In this document: in pieces, positions 1 through 12,030 of the stretch
Position numbering within the stretch: the stretch's first letter is position 1
Layout: every line of letters begins with the position of its first letter
DNA from: Mactromeris polynyma
Lineage: Eukaryota > Mollusca > Bivalvia > Venerida > Mactridae
DNA: 64,000 nucleotides
Assembly: GCA_032209605.1 (NCBI GenBank)
Contig: JASFXZ010000009.1
Location: 11,953,553 to 12,017,552, forward strand
Direction of reading: 5' to 3'
Translations under genes and position numbers: made by a program
The notes under the pieces: generated by a model
Databases searched by the model: none
What the model saw: only the letters and a program-made list of their open reading frames with translations
Told to the model about the DNA's origin: nothing

Positions 1-23
1 ATTGTAATGGTAGGACAAGTGTT

Positions 24-170
24 CCCTTGCATATTTACCCACATCTCCACAAATGCTTTATGTTTTATGGACTGCTGTTTTCCGAGAGGTCTGTGTTTGG
101 GGAGACATTGTCTTAAGGATGTGGCGTTCCCTGTAGAAACTTAATATTCTCTCTTTTATAATGATGCAGT
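24..170 (-). repeat. SINE fragment, family of the 57-bp array
   Basis: The plus strand reads like the right flank of the 57-bp minisatellite near 36345: a block ending in GGACTGCTGTTTTCC, then GTCTGTGTTTGGGGAGACATT, then GTGGCGTTCCCTGTAGAAAC. The same order of blocks recurs in inverse orientation near 2641, 38385 and 44795. The orientation given places the tRNA-like head, seen only in the copy near 36.4 kb, upstream. This copy has diverged and its ends are uncertain. Confidence 0.5.
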
Positions 171-1339
171 TTGGATCATGTGACATTGCATCGTTCTGTG
201 AGAGTTTTACTAATCATAATGTTTTTCATACAGGGATGCCAAGAGTGAAGTGTGAAAAAAGAGGAAAATTTTGCCGGGGGTCAAGGGGGCTGCTTATTTG
301 GGGACCAGGGGCAAAGCCCTCTGAAAAAAATACATTTTGGGCTCTTTGCACCATTTCCAAGGGTTTCCTTGAAGCTTTTGCTGTAATACACAGTTGCTTC
401 TGATGTAAAAAAAACCAATGTCATTCTGGTATTGGCAGACAACTTAATTTCAACTTTCATAAGTTATTCAATGCCCTTATCATTCTTATTGTACACTCAT
501 GTTACAATGTGGGAATATTAATCTCTCATTTGCTTCCCTTATGTTATAGATCTACTTCATTCTTATAAATCAGAGGTAAAAGAAAATGAACAGTCCAGAA
601 TCAAAAGTCAATCCTCCACTCCCTAAAGTTATAATATCCGCAGTGGGGATATATATTAGGTGTAGAAGCTTGTAAACAGTTTTCGCGCACAGACAATTAT
701 CAAATTTTGAGTTAGATGCGAAGATAATTATCTATATTTTGTTGACAAAGAGAACATTTTCTAGAATTTCAATGATTTCCTGTAATGAAAACATCGTAAG
801 AAGGTTATTTTATGCTTTTTAATGCCATTGTCGAATCTTCATCCAAGACAAAAATCAAAAACATTCGGACCGTTATTTTGTTTATCCTATTACCATAAAC
901 TGATATTTCATCACTTCCTCAGATCAGCAAGTCTCTAAACAACGTGCACATATATATGCCCAAATCAGTGCATCACTTTTGTTTTGTGACCAACGTCTGG
1001 TAAGATAAACGGACAGTTTGTCATTTCAAGAAAAGAACAACAACAACCGCATGGTTGTGTTTAAAACCCCGTCATCCGTACTTGGTAATGTTTAAAATTG
1101 CGTTGACCGTATCAGCCCGGAATTTTTCGTACCCTATCCCCCCCCCCCCGGCAAATTTTCTCCTCAGATTTATGCGTTTCACGAGATCGATACCTGGGCG
1201 ACCCAAATCCGCAGAATTCTGCAGAAAATTTGCATCCCTGTTCATATCAATTGAATGATTTCTTGTGTATCTTAGTACAAATGTTCATCACACAGTCTGA
1301 TATAATGTGCTGTATTCCCCATTTTCATGTTTGTATTTA

Positions 1340-1440
1340 ATTTTGTACCACAGGGATCCGTGGGTGGAGGCCATGTTCTGTTCCTGTGGCATTCCATGTA
1401 ATACTCTTCCTCAACTTAAGATTTGTTGTCTCTTATTTTA
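1340..1440 (-). repeat. Diverged SINE fragment, same family
   Basis: Short blocks such as GGATCCGTGGGTGGAGGCCAT followed by TGTGGCATTCCATGTAATAC line up with the GGTCTGTGTGGGGAGGCATT and GTGGCGTTCCCTGTAACA blocks of the better copies. The similarity is patchy, so this is an old copy or a partial one. Confidence 0.35.
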
Positions 1441-2261
1441 CAATTCCTGAGCATCCAGTGATTTTAGGTGGCAGAAATATAAGATCTTCAAAATGAAGGA
1501 ATTTAAGAAATAAAATAAAAAATACAGGAATTACACACAATTTATAGGAAAACAAAGGAAAACTAAAATATAGGAAGAAATATTAAAATCTAAGGCACCT
1601 GACGCCCTGCAACACACATGTACACTTAAAGGCTTTCTAATTGATCTCTTCTTAAATTGTCATCATTTTCAAAGAAAGAACAGAGAAATATAAACCAACC
1701 AAATTTGTTTATCTTTTTTCTCAGTCACCCATGCCTTGTTATTTTAAAACTAAAATTTACACTGGACCATTATAAACAAGAAATATCTTTAAAAAAGATG
1801 GTCGGCGCAACTTGAAGTTTGCAAATTTGTTGCAATCTATAGGTTAACATAAAAGATGCCTAAATGTCATTCAATGACGCTATATAATACAGAATTTCCG
1901 AGACCTGTAAGGGGAGATCACTGCGTTTGAGACTGCATCAATCGCAACTTCTCGGCGGTATTCGACAGAGACAATAATGCCGAGGTGTTCCGAATGAGAC
2001 GGCATAATAAATAACTCCGTAGTGTGATTAGTCAAAGACACAGTATAGTGTGTTTCAATATAGAGATAATTCAACATTACTTATAGCATAAGTCGTGAAC
2101 TGACACATCCATGTTGATAAACCTGTTACATAGCGATTTATCTGATTAAAAGAATATTAATGTTCGCGCCTGGTACATAAAACCAAGAAAGACTTCTTAA
2201 TTCCAACACCCCCGTGGTGATGAATAACAACACTACTTTATTACTGGATAAATCTTGAAAT

Positions 2262-2440
2262 ACACTATAGAAAATGTTAACCAATCTGCTTCAAGGTTAC
2301 ACGTATTTTTAAATTGAAGAGAAATGGCGCGAAATTGCCTTGGTGGTTAACATAAGATTTGATTGGTTTACAAAACACTGAATATGCAATTAGCAAAACC
2401 ATGTAACAGTACGGCTGCGCCGAAAAATCTGCTTATAGAG
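2262..2440 (-). repeat. Dispersed repeat, inverted partner of 17555-17712
   Basis: The segment containing TTGCCTTGGTGGTTAACAT, GATTTGATTGGTTTACA and AATTAGCAAAACCATGT is closely matched, in reverse complement, by the plus strand near 17555-17712. Two inverted copies 15 kb apart in the same gene suggest a transposable element fragment. No protein or clear terminal repeat was recognised, so its class is unknown. A further patch near 1800 (GTCGGCGCAACTTGAAGTTT) may belong to the same unit. Confidence 0.6.
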
Positions 2441-2640
2441 ATTGGCCATCAAAATGAATGAACAGCAGAAATGTATGGTGAACAATTATTAAATATGTTT
2501 TCAGTGTCAAATAGAAAAATTTAAATGTAACATTTAAGTATGTGAATACATTTTCAATGAACACTGTAAATTATGTGTACTACAGGGAAAGGATCCCAAC
2601 ACATTGTTTGATGACAATAATGCTTAAAGAGGAATCATAT

Positions 2641-2790
2641 TGTTACAGGAAACGCCCCAAAAAAAAGACAATGCCTCCCCACACAGACCCCCAAGAAAAC
2701 AACATCATACAAAACATCAGGCATTGAGGATGAGCAGGGGTAAACATGTATGGGAATATGGGAACAAGGGTAAACATGTACAGTAAATAG
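2641..2790 (+). repeat. SINE copy showing the unexpanded 57-bp segment
   Basis: This copy has the same block order as the one near 44795: GGAAACGCC, ACAATGCCTCCCCACACAG, then AACAACATCATACAAAACAT, then GGGTAAACATGTATGGGAA. The segment corresponding to the 57-bp monomer is present once, and only the short motif GGGTAAACATGTA is doubled. It therefore looks like the pre-expansion state of the minisatellite at 30947-36345. Confidence 0.6.
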
Positions 2791-3691
2791 GAGCGCAAGG
2801 AATGGTATGACGACAAGGGACAACACAGGGGGAAATTATTTAAAATTACGGAATACTTCACAGAACTAGAATACTCTTAAGTCAAAAGTCAAGGTAATTC
2901 TTAGTGTTTGAAACAAAAGCAACTGAATCTGAGAGTATGACACTAGGGGAATAACTCTTTATATAAAACAAAAGAGAAAATGAATAAAACCAAACAGGTG
3001 AACAACCAGTAAAAACAGCATTCATTTTACAAAAATTGGAGATCACAAAGAATACTGCAGGCTGTAAGATAATAACATTAGATTCTCATCAGAGTATTCT
3101 ATGTTTCCATCAAAAGAAATGAATTTTCCCAAGTTTTGCAACCTTAAGAGAAAGAAAACTTAAAAGTGCGCAAGGCTTTCAAATTCCAAAGAGACTCGCA
3201 GAGGCCTTTAAGTGTATGCCAGACTTGAAGTATTTCAACATGTAATTTGGGCAAATACAAAAAAACTGTAGTAATTTTTAATGAATTTCAAACTGAACTG
3301 AGAGAATTGTACCTTGGTTATAACAACAAAACACTGAGTGAGTTCACAGTATGCTTTCACACACAGTTTGACCTCCACAATACAATGTCTGTCTGTCAGA
3401 GTTGTTTAAGACGTTTTGTTTTCTTTATTTCTATTTGAAGTTTTTTGTGTTGCTAAATTTCTCAGAATGTTTAATTGTGGTCCATTGTTGCTCCCCATCC
3501 CTTCTTTATAGACTTATTGTATACATGCAAGTGCCTTATTGTTTATATGTGGGAGCCCAGGTGTTACATGCATGTGGTCCTCCCCATACTATACTCTCTC
3601 TTTTAGGACTGCATTGGTTTCAATCTGTTCCAACAGTTACTCCAAGTATGCTGGCAGCATGGTAACAAACCAAACATAAGAACAGTTATAT

Positions 3692-4181
3692 TGTGACACA
3701 GGTGCCAGGTGGTCCAGTACTATACAATACAGTGGTCAATTGTGACACAGGTGCCAGGTGGTCGAGTACTATACAATACAGTGGTCAATTGTGACACAGG
3801 TGCCAGGTGGTCGAGTTCTATACAATACAGTGGTCAATCGTGACACAGGTGCCAGGTGGTCGAGTTCTATACAATACAGTGGTCAATTGTGACACAGGTG
3901 CCAGGTGGTCGAGTACTATACAATACAGTGGTCAATTGTGACACAGGTGCCAGGTGGTCCAGTACTATACAATACAGTGGTCAATTGTGACACAGGTGCC
4001 AGGTGGTCGAGTACTATACAATACAGTGGTCAATTGTGACACAGGTGCCAGGTGGTCGAGTACTATACAATACAGTGGTCAATTGTGACACAGGTGCCAG
4101 GTGGTCGAGTACTATACAATACAGTGGTCAATTGTGACACAGGTGCCAGGTGGTCGAGTACTATACAATACAGTGGTCAAT
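3692..4181. repeat. 49-bp minisatellite, 10 copies
   Basis: Ten head-to-tail copies of a 49-bp unit beginning TGTGACACAGGTGCCAGGTG span exactly 490 bp. The units are nearly identical and differ mainly at GGTCCAGTACT, GGTCGAGTACT and GGTCGAGTTCT. The period is not a multiple of three and no long reading frame results. The array sits about 270 bp beyond the donor site of the transmembrane exon. Confidence 0.95.
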
Positions 4182-4454
4182 TGATCCAATAAGCAAACAG
4201 CTGGATTTCCAACCAGTACATGTATGACCATGATCTTACAACATCCCACATGAACCAAGAACTGCAGTTGTTGACTGAAGAAATGGGACCATTGTGGTTG
4301 TCAACCAGTGAGGACTAACTAACTTTATGCTGTTGGACAATTTATCAGAGAGACCATTCCACCTACCCTGAATTCTAACCCATGAACTCCAGATTGGCAG
4401 CTGTGCACTCCACACAGTGGGCTATACAGGGAAAATATCAGACATAACCCCTAC

Positions 4455-4652
4455 CTGATAGTCTTTTGATGCGGCCTCATTGCCTTCTTGTGCTGCAGTG
4501 ATTTGCTGAAGCTTCTCCTTTGAACGAGAGTTTCGTCGGATAAGGTAGATAACAACAACGGCAAGAAGAATTAATGCGATGCATCCACACAGCACGAACG
4601 TCAGTACAAAGTAACGGTCATCACCTGAAGTACCTTTGTATTCAACTTCATT
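4455..4652 (-). CDS. PTPRN-like: IA-2/PTPRN-like protein, transmembrane exon
   Basis: This exon encodes 66 residues in phase 0 at both ends. It lies between a TTATTTCAG acceptor and a CAG|GTAGGG donor. It reads NEVEYKGTSGDDR, then a single hydrophobic helix of about 25 residues (YFVLTFVLCGC ... VVVIYLI), then a basic stop-transfer stretch RRNSRSKEKLQQ and an acidic tail ending in KDYQ. A short extracellular stalk, helix, basic cluster, a KE(K/R)L motif and a terminal Tyr-Gln match the membrane region of IA-2/ICA512 and phogrin. Those proteins are single-pass proteins of dense-core vesicles with a catalytically inactive phosphatase domain. The preceding exon ends in phase 0 and supplies the expected ectodomain sequence. 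The phosphatase-like domain must lie beyond the left edge of the window. Confidence 0.88.
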
Positions 4653-6128
4653 CTGAAATAATAAAATCATTCAGTCATTCAACCAGTCAATGAATAAATC
4701 AATTAAATAAAATCAATCAATTTAATAATATCAATCAATCAGATTTATCAATTAAACTATAAATTAATCAATAACGGTTTTCTAAGATCAAATATCAAGC
4801 TATGGTGGGAAACAAAATAAGAACACGAATCAACACTCAAAAATATCATAAGTTTTAACAGTTATAATGGCAGACATTGCTCTGATACTGTTTCAATATT
4901 CTTCAATGTCTAAGAAATACATATAAAATTTGCACAGTATAATAAACTAACAAGAATCAGTTTGTTGATACAATTTGTACATTTTTAACTGATCACCTGC
5001 CTAAAGACTGATGGTTTCCAAGCACTAGACTGTAAGTAACAAAGTCTTATTCCCAATATACCTAACAGTAACAATCAATACTCAGTCTATTATTTCAGTC
5101 AACTCAATCAAACATCGCCTAATCCTGACTTAAACCGCCTAGGTTCCCTGTTTCCTGGAGAGACGAGCTTAATGTGTGCAAGTGTCAGACTCGTGTGATC
5201 CGTTGAGAGGCACTTTACTAATCCTTGTCCTATCACCAGGATATATTAACGCCAAATTTACACATCATTTGTACCAGCTTGGATGTCCAAGTAATCGATA
5301 GACTTTCACTCCGAGGAAAACCAAATCCTGATTTGTGGCCATTACCACGAAAATCAGCAAAAGCTCTTTTCATTAACAGAAAAAAGTTTGCCTGTTCAGT
5401 AGTTCTAGACTAAACTCTTGCTGGAATATTTTGGCATTTTGCCAAATGACTTGGTGACAAAAGATAGCCACATATAAAACTTCTATCATAATCTTTCATC
5501 ATAAATAAGAATATAACTGAAACAAAGAAGAAATAAACTTTGCTCAGACCACCAACATTTTGTCAAGATTATGATTTAAACTGTTTTATATACATTACTA
5601 TCATATAACACAAAGTAAGAATTATAGAGACCATAACTTATGATTACGTGTCTGAAACCAAGTATTTAATGATGTATACAATAAGGTGTGATAAAACAAA
5701 CACTGTGAGCATATGAAATTCAAACTAAGTCATATCAGACTCTGTGACTATGAAGTATACAGCACATCAGCGATTAAGGTGAGATAATTCAAGCATGGAG
5801 GCCCCGAACTTTTACACAAAAAAACACCAGCCACATATTTCATTTATATCATCAGAAATTATGCCCATATAACTAACAATGTCTGGTGCAAAGTTTGCTG
5901 AAAATTGGACAAAGGCTTCCGAGATAGAGAGCCATCAGGGTTAATTCGAAATTTCAGAAATAACTCTGGGGTGTCTGGGGCAATCTGACTTGCTATCTTA
6001 ACACTTTTTGTGCCCATGTTTGGTGAACATTGGATGAATCTTATCACAGTCAGACTGTGGCCAACTTTTGTTGCAGCTGTCCCCCCATCTCCTGTCTGTG
6101 AAGAATATTAGATAAAATATGCACACAA

Positions 6129-6230
6129 CTGGTCCAACACTGCCCCCTAAAATCCTACCTAACTGGACCAACACTGCCCCCTAAAATCCTACCTAACTGG
6201 ACCAACACTGCCCCCTAAAATCCTACCTAA
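6129..6230. repeat. 34-bp tandem repeat, 3 copies
   Basis: Three copies of CTGGACCAACACTGCCCCCT plus 14 further bases follow each other without gaps; the first copy has GGTCC in place of GGACC. The array is 118 bp left of the 36-bp minisatellite and unrelated to it in sequence. Confidence 0.9.
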
Positions 6231-6348
6231 CTTGACAATTTAAGGAGAGCAGACAATGCCATAACAGCTTAAATCCCCATACATAGCTTGTATAATAGCT
6301 TGTATAATAGCTTGTATATATAGCTTGTACTGATAGAGCTTACGAAAT

Positions 6349-7392
6349 GTTCCCAATGTCTCCCAGCAATACTTGTATATATATGTTCCCAATGTCTCCC
6401 AGCAATACTTGTATATATATGTTCCCAATGTCTCCCAGCAATACATGTATATATATGTTCCCAATGTCTCCCAGCAATACTTGTATATATATGTTCCCAA
6501 TGTCTCCCAGCAATACTTGTATATATATGTTCCCAATGTCTCCCAGCAATACTTGTATATATATGTTCCCAATGTCTCCCAGCAATACATGTATATATAT
6601 GTTCCCAATGTCTCCCAGCAATACATGTATATATATGTTCCCAATGTCTCCCAGCAATACTTGTATATATATGTTCCCAATGTCTCCCAGCAATACATGA
6701 ATATATATGTTCCCAATGTCTCCCAGCAATACATGTATATATATGTTCCCAATGTCTCCCAGCAATACATGTATATAAATGTTGCCAATGTCTCCCAGCA
6801 ATACATGTATATAAATGTTGCCAATGTCTCCCAGCAATACATGTATATAAATGTTCCCAATGTCTCCCAGCAATACATGTATATATATGTTCCCAATGTC
6901 TCCCAGCAATACATGTATATAAATGTTGCCAATGTCTCCCAGCAATACATGTATATATATGTTCCCAATGTCTCCCAGCAATACTTGTATATATATGTTC
7001 CCAATGTCTCCCAGCAATACATGAATATATATGTTCCCAATGTCTCCCAGCAATACATGTATATATATGTTCCCAATGTCTCCCAGCAATACATGTATAT
7101 AAATGTTGCCAATGTCTCCCAGCAATACATGTATATAAATGTTGCCAATGTCTCCCAGCAATACATGTATATAAATGTTCCCAATGTCTCCCAGCAATAC
7201 ATGTATATATATGTTCCCAATGTCTCCCAGCAATACATGTATATAAATGTTGCCAATGTCTCCCAGCAATACATGTATATAAATGTTGCCAATGTCTCCC
7301 AGCAATACATGTATATAAATGTTCCCAATGTCTCCCAGCAATACATGTATATTTATGTTCCCAATGTCTCCCAGCAATACATGTATATAATT
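6349..7392. repeat. 36-bp minisatellite, 29 copies
   Basis: Twenty-nine units begin GTTCCCAATGTCTCCCAGCA and are completed by ATACATGTATATATAT or variants, with not one length change. The variants are acTtg/acAtg, gtatat/gAatat, atataTat/atataAat and gttCcc/gttGcc. Their order shows a nine-unit (324-bp) duplication: units at 6637-6960 are repeated almost exactly at 6961-7284. Because 36 is a multiple of three and the unit lacks stops in several frames, frames of more than 300 codons are open on both strands. These are best read as by-products. A short degenerate run of TAGCTTGTATA repeats (6285-6330) lies at its left edge. Confidence 0.97.
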
Positions 7393-8096
7393 ATATGAAT
7401 CAGTAAATGCATTTAAAAAAAGCTTTTCACAATATTCAATACACAAACGCAACAATCAAAGCCATAACATATCCATACATCACATCATTACAATGGTCCA
7501 ATTGTTTGCATCATGTACATCTATTTCTACCATTAACAAGCCAGGGAAATGTATAATACAGTACAAGCACATAATATTGTAAATCTAGAAGTGTGAAGGC
7601 CACAATGGACCGACTAATGCAATATAGTCATTCACCTAACAAGGCAGAAACGGCTGCAAATTATTGTCCATAGAATTATTAAGTGAACGGATCAATGCAG
7701 GACTAGATCAGGACTTGTCACACATTTATCTGTGCATGATGAAACTGAACCATACACAAATACATTGGCTGCACTGCAGTTATGGACAGATACATAATTA
7801 AACAGACTGTATACCCTTTGTTAACGATACAGCTTACTTGATTGGTTCATTGAGAATGCGATACTGGATTGGATTTCCTCCAGTGTGACAGTGATTTTTT
7901 ATGGACCGCTGGTTCAACAAGAAAGATTTACATCAATGATAGCAATCTATGAACACTGTATTAGTCTAGTCGATTTAATAGTATCAGCACCTACTAATTA
8001 CATATTAATTACACACAAATTGGGTTTTGAGTCATTTGCGTGTGATTATACCTAGACACAAATGAGAATTTCAACCCCAACAATTCTGTAGAAAGC

Positions 8097-8158
8097 AATT
8101 CGAGGGTTCAGTGCAAGACTATACTAACTCCTATAGTCTTGCGCTGAACCCTCGAATT
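8097..8158. mobile_element. Hairpin MITE, copy 1
   Basis: The 62-bp sequence is almost a complete inverted repeat. It starts AATTCGAGGGTTCAGTGCAA and ends TTGCGCTGAACCCTCGAATT, with only a short centre (CTAACTCC). The outer motif TCGAGGGTTCAGCGCAA recurs in the hairpins at 8170-8257 and 21677-21761, which shows that this is a mobile family and not a lone palindrome. No coding capacity is present. Confidence 0.8.
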
Positions 8159-8169
8159 ACAAAGTAGCC

Positions 8170-8257
8170 TATATCGAGGGCTCAACGCAACACTGTCGTA
8201 ACTCATATATGTATTTATATAGGAGTTACGACAGTGTTGCGTTGAACCCTCGATATA
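8170..8257. mobile_element. Hairpin MITE, copy 2
   Basis: This 88-bp near-perfect palindrome has arms starting TATATCGAGGGCTCAACGCA and ending GCGTTGAACCCTCGATATA, around a centre of TATATGTATTTATA. It sits 11 bp from copy 1. Its arms carry the same outer motif but a different inner sequence (ACTGTCGTAACTC versus GACTATA), so the two are related copies and not a simple local duplication. Confidence 0.85.
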
Positions 8258-11200
8258 CAATACTTAAGTCTGTGTTTCATGCAACAGCATTAAGCCGCAT
8301 TCTTAATGACCGTCTTGATGCTTCAAAAAATAATAACTGAATGATGAAAATAATTATGTGCCATAAAAATTAACAATTTGTTTAATAAGCAACACCTAAT
8401 AGCCAGAGAAATCTTTGTCCATTCCAAGTTCTTTAATAAACTCAGTCAGTGGCATTCCCTGTATAACAACCTAATCTTTCTTTAACAATTCTTAAATATG
8501 AAAATCTACAATTAAACATCTTAATACACATACAATTGACAACAACATTTAATAACATCATTGTCACAGTATTCAATCACGTCAAAAATTTCATAACCAA
8601 ACAAATAATAAAATGAAAGTTCATTTTTTATACCGATTATATCAAAAATTCACTATGTCTGGTAACTATGGCAACAGGTATCAAACACAGGGATTCATTT
8701 TATAATCCAGTTAGGAGAAATAATGATCATTTCATATATCAGAAAATATTTTTCTGCATGATTTAATGATGAAACTATTCTTTCAAAAATATTGACTTCT
8801 TTTTTATCTTTTCTTTGATGTACAATGATCATTATGAACTCATAAAGCAAAAACTGTCTCGCTCACCTAATCCAAAATTGATATTAATGAAATTAGCCAA
8901 TTAGGGAACATAAAATCAATAAGTAAGTCTTTTCAGAGACAGCGAACAAAGCGCCATTCTCTGTTAATGAGGACCACAGTTCCAGGAAAATCATCAAGAA
9001 CACCTGTAGTGAATTCCATTTTCACTAATAAGGAAAGAATTTATAAGGCCACCGCACCGCATCTCCACACTTCAATAAAGGTAATACCATGGAGCGAGCG
9101 GAAATTCATGCCAATAGTTCAGCTTATTATGTTGGCATACAAATGACGTCTAATGACTGGACTGGACTAACGCAAAGTTACAGAAGCTTATGGTAACTAC
9201 GTGTAGCCAGGAAACGGAATAAGTGAAAGATAGACAAATGCATAACCATTTATACATCTTTTAGAATACTATTAGAACAATTTTGTGTATGATTGCGTTT
9301 ATTACCTTGTTCATTAACAATGAAAGGCTCCAAAACAGAAATTTCTTTTACAGTGGTTTAAGTGCATGCCCGCATCATATATACCTTAAATGTCAACTTT
9401 CTTAGCAGAGCAATTACATGCTTATAGAAACGGCCAGCGGAGAGTCATAAACATAAATTTGATACACTGAAATCTCTGTACATAACATCATCTATAAACA
9501 GTTATGACATTTGGTTAGAGAAAATTCTTACAATATAACATTAGTCCTAAGCCTAAGTTTTCTTAATAACTTAACAATCAGTGTAGAGAAGTAAATAACA
9601 CCCATGTATTATTTTTGAAATGCGCTCGACATCACAAAAAAACAAGATGACGTAGACGCGCTCAAATGATGTTGACATCGCTAAATCTTTATTTTGTATG
9701 AAGTATGACATTTTATTTCAATGAAAATATTTGTATTGGTAATTGAAAACGCACTCTGACATAATCATCTGAACTTGTATCTTGAGGTCAAAAATTAAAA
9801 GACAATTGTTGGAACTACTTTTTGTAGTGTCAGATTTTGTTTATCATTGCAAGATCGACTTTAACACATGCTTTACTTCATTTGCGTATAGGACTGGAGG
9901 TCAAGTTTTTGTTAGGTCATAAGTCGAATCTTACACTTTTGTGGTCATTAATGAATGAATGTTTTAAACTTGTCATCAAAACCCAGTAAAACTTTGCTTT
10001 TTCATCGGTTTTAGAAGACTCGTTTAATCATGTTAATAAAAAATGACCGCTTGCGTAAGATCCTCAACATACCATACAACAACATTACTGTGCTATCAAT
10101 CAACACAGGGTGGTTTTGACTACAGACAAATTCTATTAACAAAAACAACGGGTTTCCAAACGTTTCCAAATACAGAGATATAAGGCCATAATTAAACAAC
10201 AATCTGTTTGCCACAACCAGTAACTTACCCATGAAAATGGCCATTACTCAAAATACTTTTTAAGGAGTCTGAGTGGAAATTTTGTTTAGCAATGTATTAA
10301 TACGTAACACTGATATGACCTTAAAAAGTGAAAGAAAAAATAATTACCTTCCTACCTACATTTGCTGGGTAGGAAAAAACATGCCAAACAAACATTCTTT
10401 TAAGGGTAGCCAAAGACAGTTGAGTGAATTATAGTAAATTAAAATTCTGCATCAAAAAAATATGTTATGTACATTACAGTAAAACATATGAATTAACAAA
10501 GGGTACAAATGGGAATAACTTAATTGATAGTATATGGAATGTAAAACAATAACCATACAAATGCATTTATAAAACGATGACACATTTATTGCCAATTTTA
10601 TAAGTCTTAAATAAAATTATTTTATAAAAAAATCTTCACCATCAGTCATATGAGCAAATTGACATTACGGCATATCTAATTAAATAAATTGTCAGATTGT
10701 TGAAAGTGAATAATTTTATTATAGTAGTTAAGGAGGAAATGATTCTTATACAGAAGATGCAGGCCCCCAACCCTCACCCCTGCAAGCACAATGGGAACAC
10801 ATGGCAATATAAGCATAAACCACTACATACACAGAGAACAAAAGGCAAAAAGGGACACCATTTGTTATAAACATAATCACTTTTCTGCAATTTGTACTGT
10901 CATTTTAGAGGAGAGATTTTTTATTCTGCTCTAGCGAAAAATATTTGTGTGCTCACACTAAATAAACCACATGTCACCTCTATGACACTGTAAATTTGTG
11001 GTATGCTTCATGTAAGGGCAGGGACAGGGAATCACAAGCTCTTATATGATTTTTTTCTGCTGACATATAACTGACTATAAGAGACTGTCAGCACATATTC
11101 TATATGCCATAGTAACTCAACAAATACCCTGGAGATAAATGCATCAGTCTTGCAAGATGAGACCTCATGATAAAGAAGACGAATAAATTAGCCAACATGA

Positions 11201-11333
11201 AGAAATTGAAGCAGACATACATATATACCGAGACATTTGAACTTCCTCAAAATTTTACGGAAGGAAGTGTAACAGAACTTCTTATTAGCATAAAAATATG
11301 TCTACCTCAATGAAAACTTCTTAATGAAATTTA

Positions 11334-11545
11334 ACGCTGATGGTGGTTCTGAGGGGTCCTCAGAGCGTCTGATGCCAGATCAGAAGGTTGTGAGTTCAAA
11401 TCCCCCTTTGGGCGAGCTTGAATGGCAAATTTCACAATCTCTGATTTGTAGGTGCAAGTACTCAGGGCTTGTTACCAAGGTAACAGCGTCATCAGAGCAA
11501 ATAAAACAACATGCAAACTTGTTTCACAGTTGTTTAAAATGAATA
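11334..11545 (+). repeat. tRNA-derived SINE, family 1
   Basis: The left part looks like a degenerate tRNA gene, with GGTTGTGAGTTCAAATCCCC matching a Pol III B box. It is followed by a body including GCTTGTTACCAAGGTAAC and CAAACTTGTTTCA. The copy at 40238-40415 has the same order: TATGAGTTCAAATCCTGCC, TTTGTTACCCAGGACGCC and GTAAGTTTGTTTCA. A-box similarity is weak, so this is an old, probably inactive copy. Confidence 0.6.
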
Positions 11546-11926
11546 TGATTAAACTAAAGGTCACTATGGATAATTTAGAATAAACAGCAGCAATATCATC
11601 AAATCTTGGTAGCAACATTTAGAATAACAGTTGAGATTCTAGAATGTTGTATTTCAGTAGCAATATACACATGTTGCAATACAACATTTTTGTAAGCATT
11701 TGAATAAGGAACACGTGAGAGTTGAGTGAAGCAACAATTCATCCATGGGTGGCTAACAGCAATTATTCAGACAGAATTTCATTCGTTAAGAATTAAAGAA
11801 AAAAAGGCTGGTAAATATAACTTATGCAATTTTAAAGTCGAAGTCTGAGTTCCTGTCTTAAAATGTTTGTCAAAATAGACCCCTGGGTACTTACCACTAA
11901 AGCAGAAATCAAGAAGTTCACAATTA

Positions 11927-12016
11927 AGCCTGTCTGTGGCATACCAACATTGAATAATGATACATCAGTTAAACCTGTCTGTGGCATACCAACATTGAAT
12001 AATGATACATCAGTTA
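11927..12016. repeat. 45-bp tandem duplication
   Basis: Two copies of a 45-bp segment (CCTGTCTGTGGCATACCAAC followed by ATTGAATAATGATACATCAG and TTA) are adjacent and nearly identical. The duplication lies immediately left of the pogo-like transposon and outside its terminal repeat. Confidence 0.9.
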
Positions 12017-12030
12017 AGATAAAACAAGTA

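Larger units (their letters stand above)
1..4454 (-). other. Intron downstream of the transmembrane exon (partial)
   Basis: This is non-coding sequence following the donor site of the transmembrane exon of the IA-2-like gene. I looked on the minus strand for the next expected exon (the juxtamembrane cytoplasmic region that follows the Tyr-Gln ending in this family) and did not recognise it, so the intron probably continues past the left edge. It holds SINE fragments near 24-170, 1340-1440 and 2641-2790, a dispersed repeat near 2262-2440 and a 49-bp minisatellite. I recognise nothing further in 171-1339, 1441-2261, 2791-3691 or 4182-4454. Confidence 0.6.

Noticed and set aside
6349..7392. CRISPR array
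   Set aside because: The 36-bp units are directly adjacent with no unique spacers, and the window is animal DNA.
6240..7455. Long open frames on both strands across 6240-7455 as a repetitive protein
   Set aside because: Four overlapping frames on both strands are open only because the 36-bp unit is a multiple of three and lacks stops. There is no splice, start or domain support.
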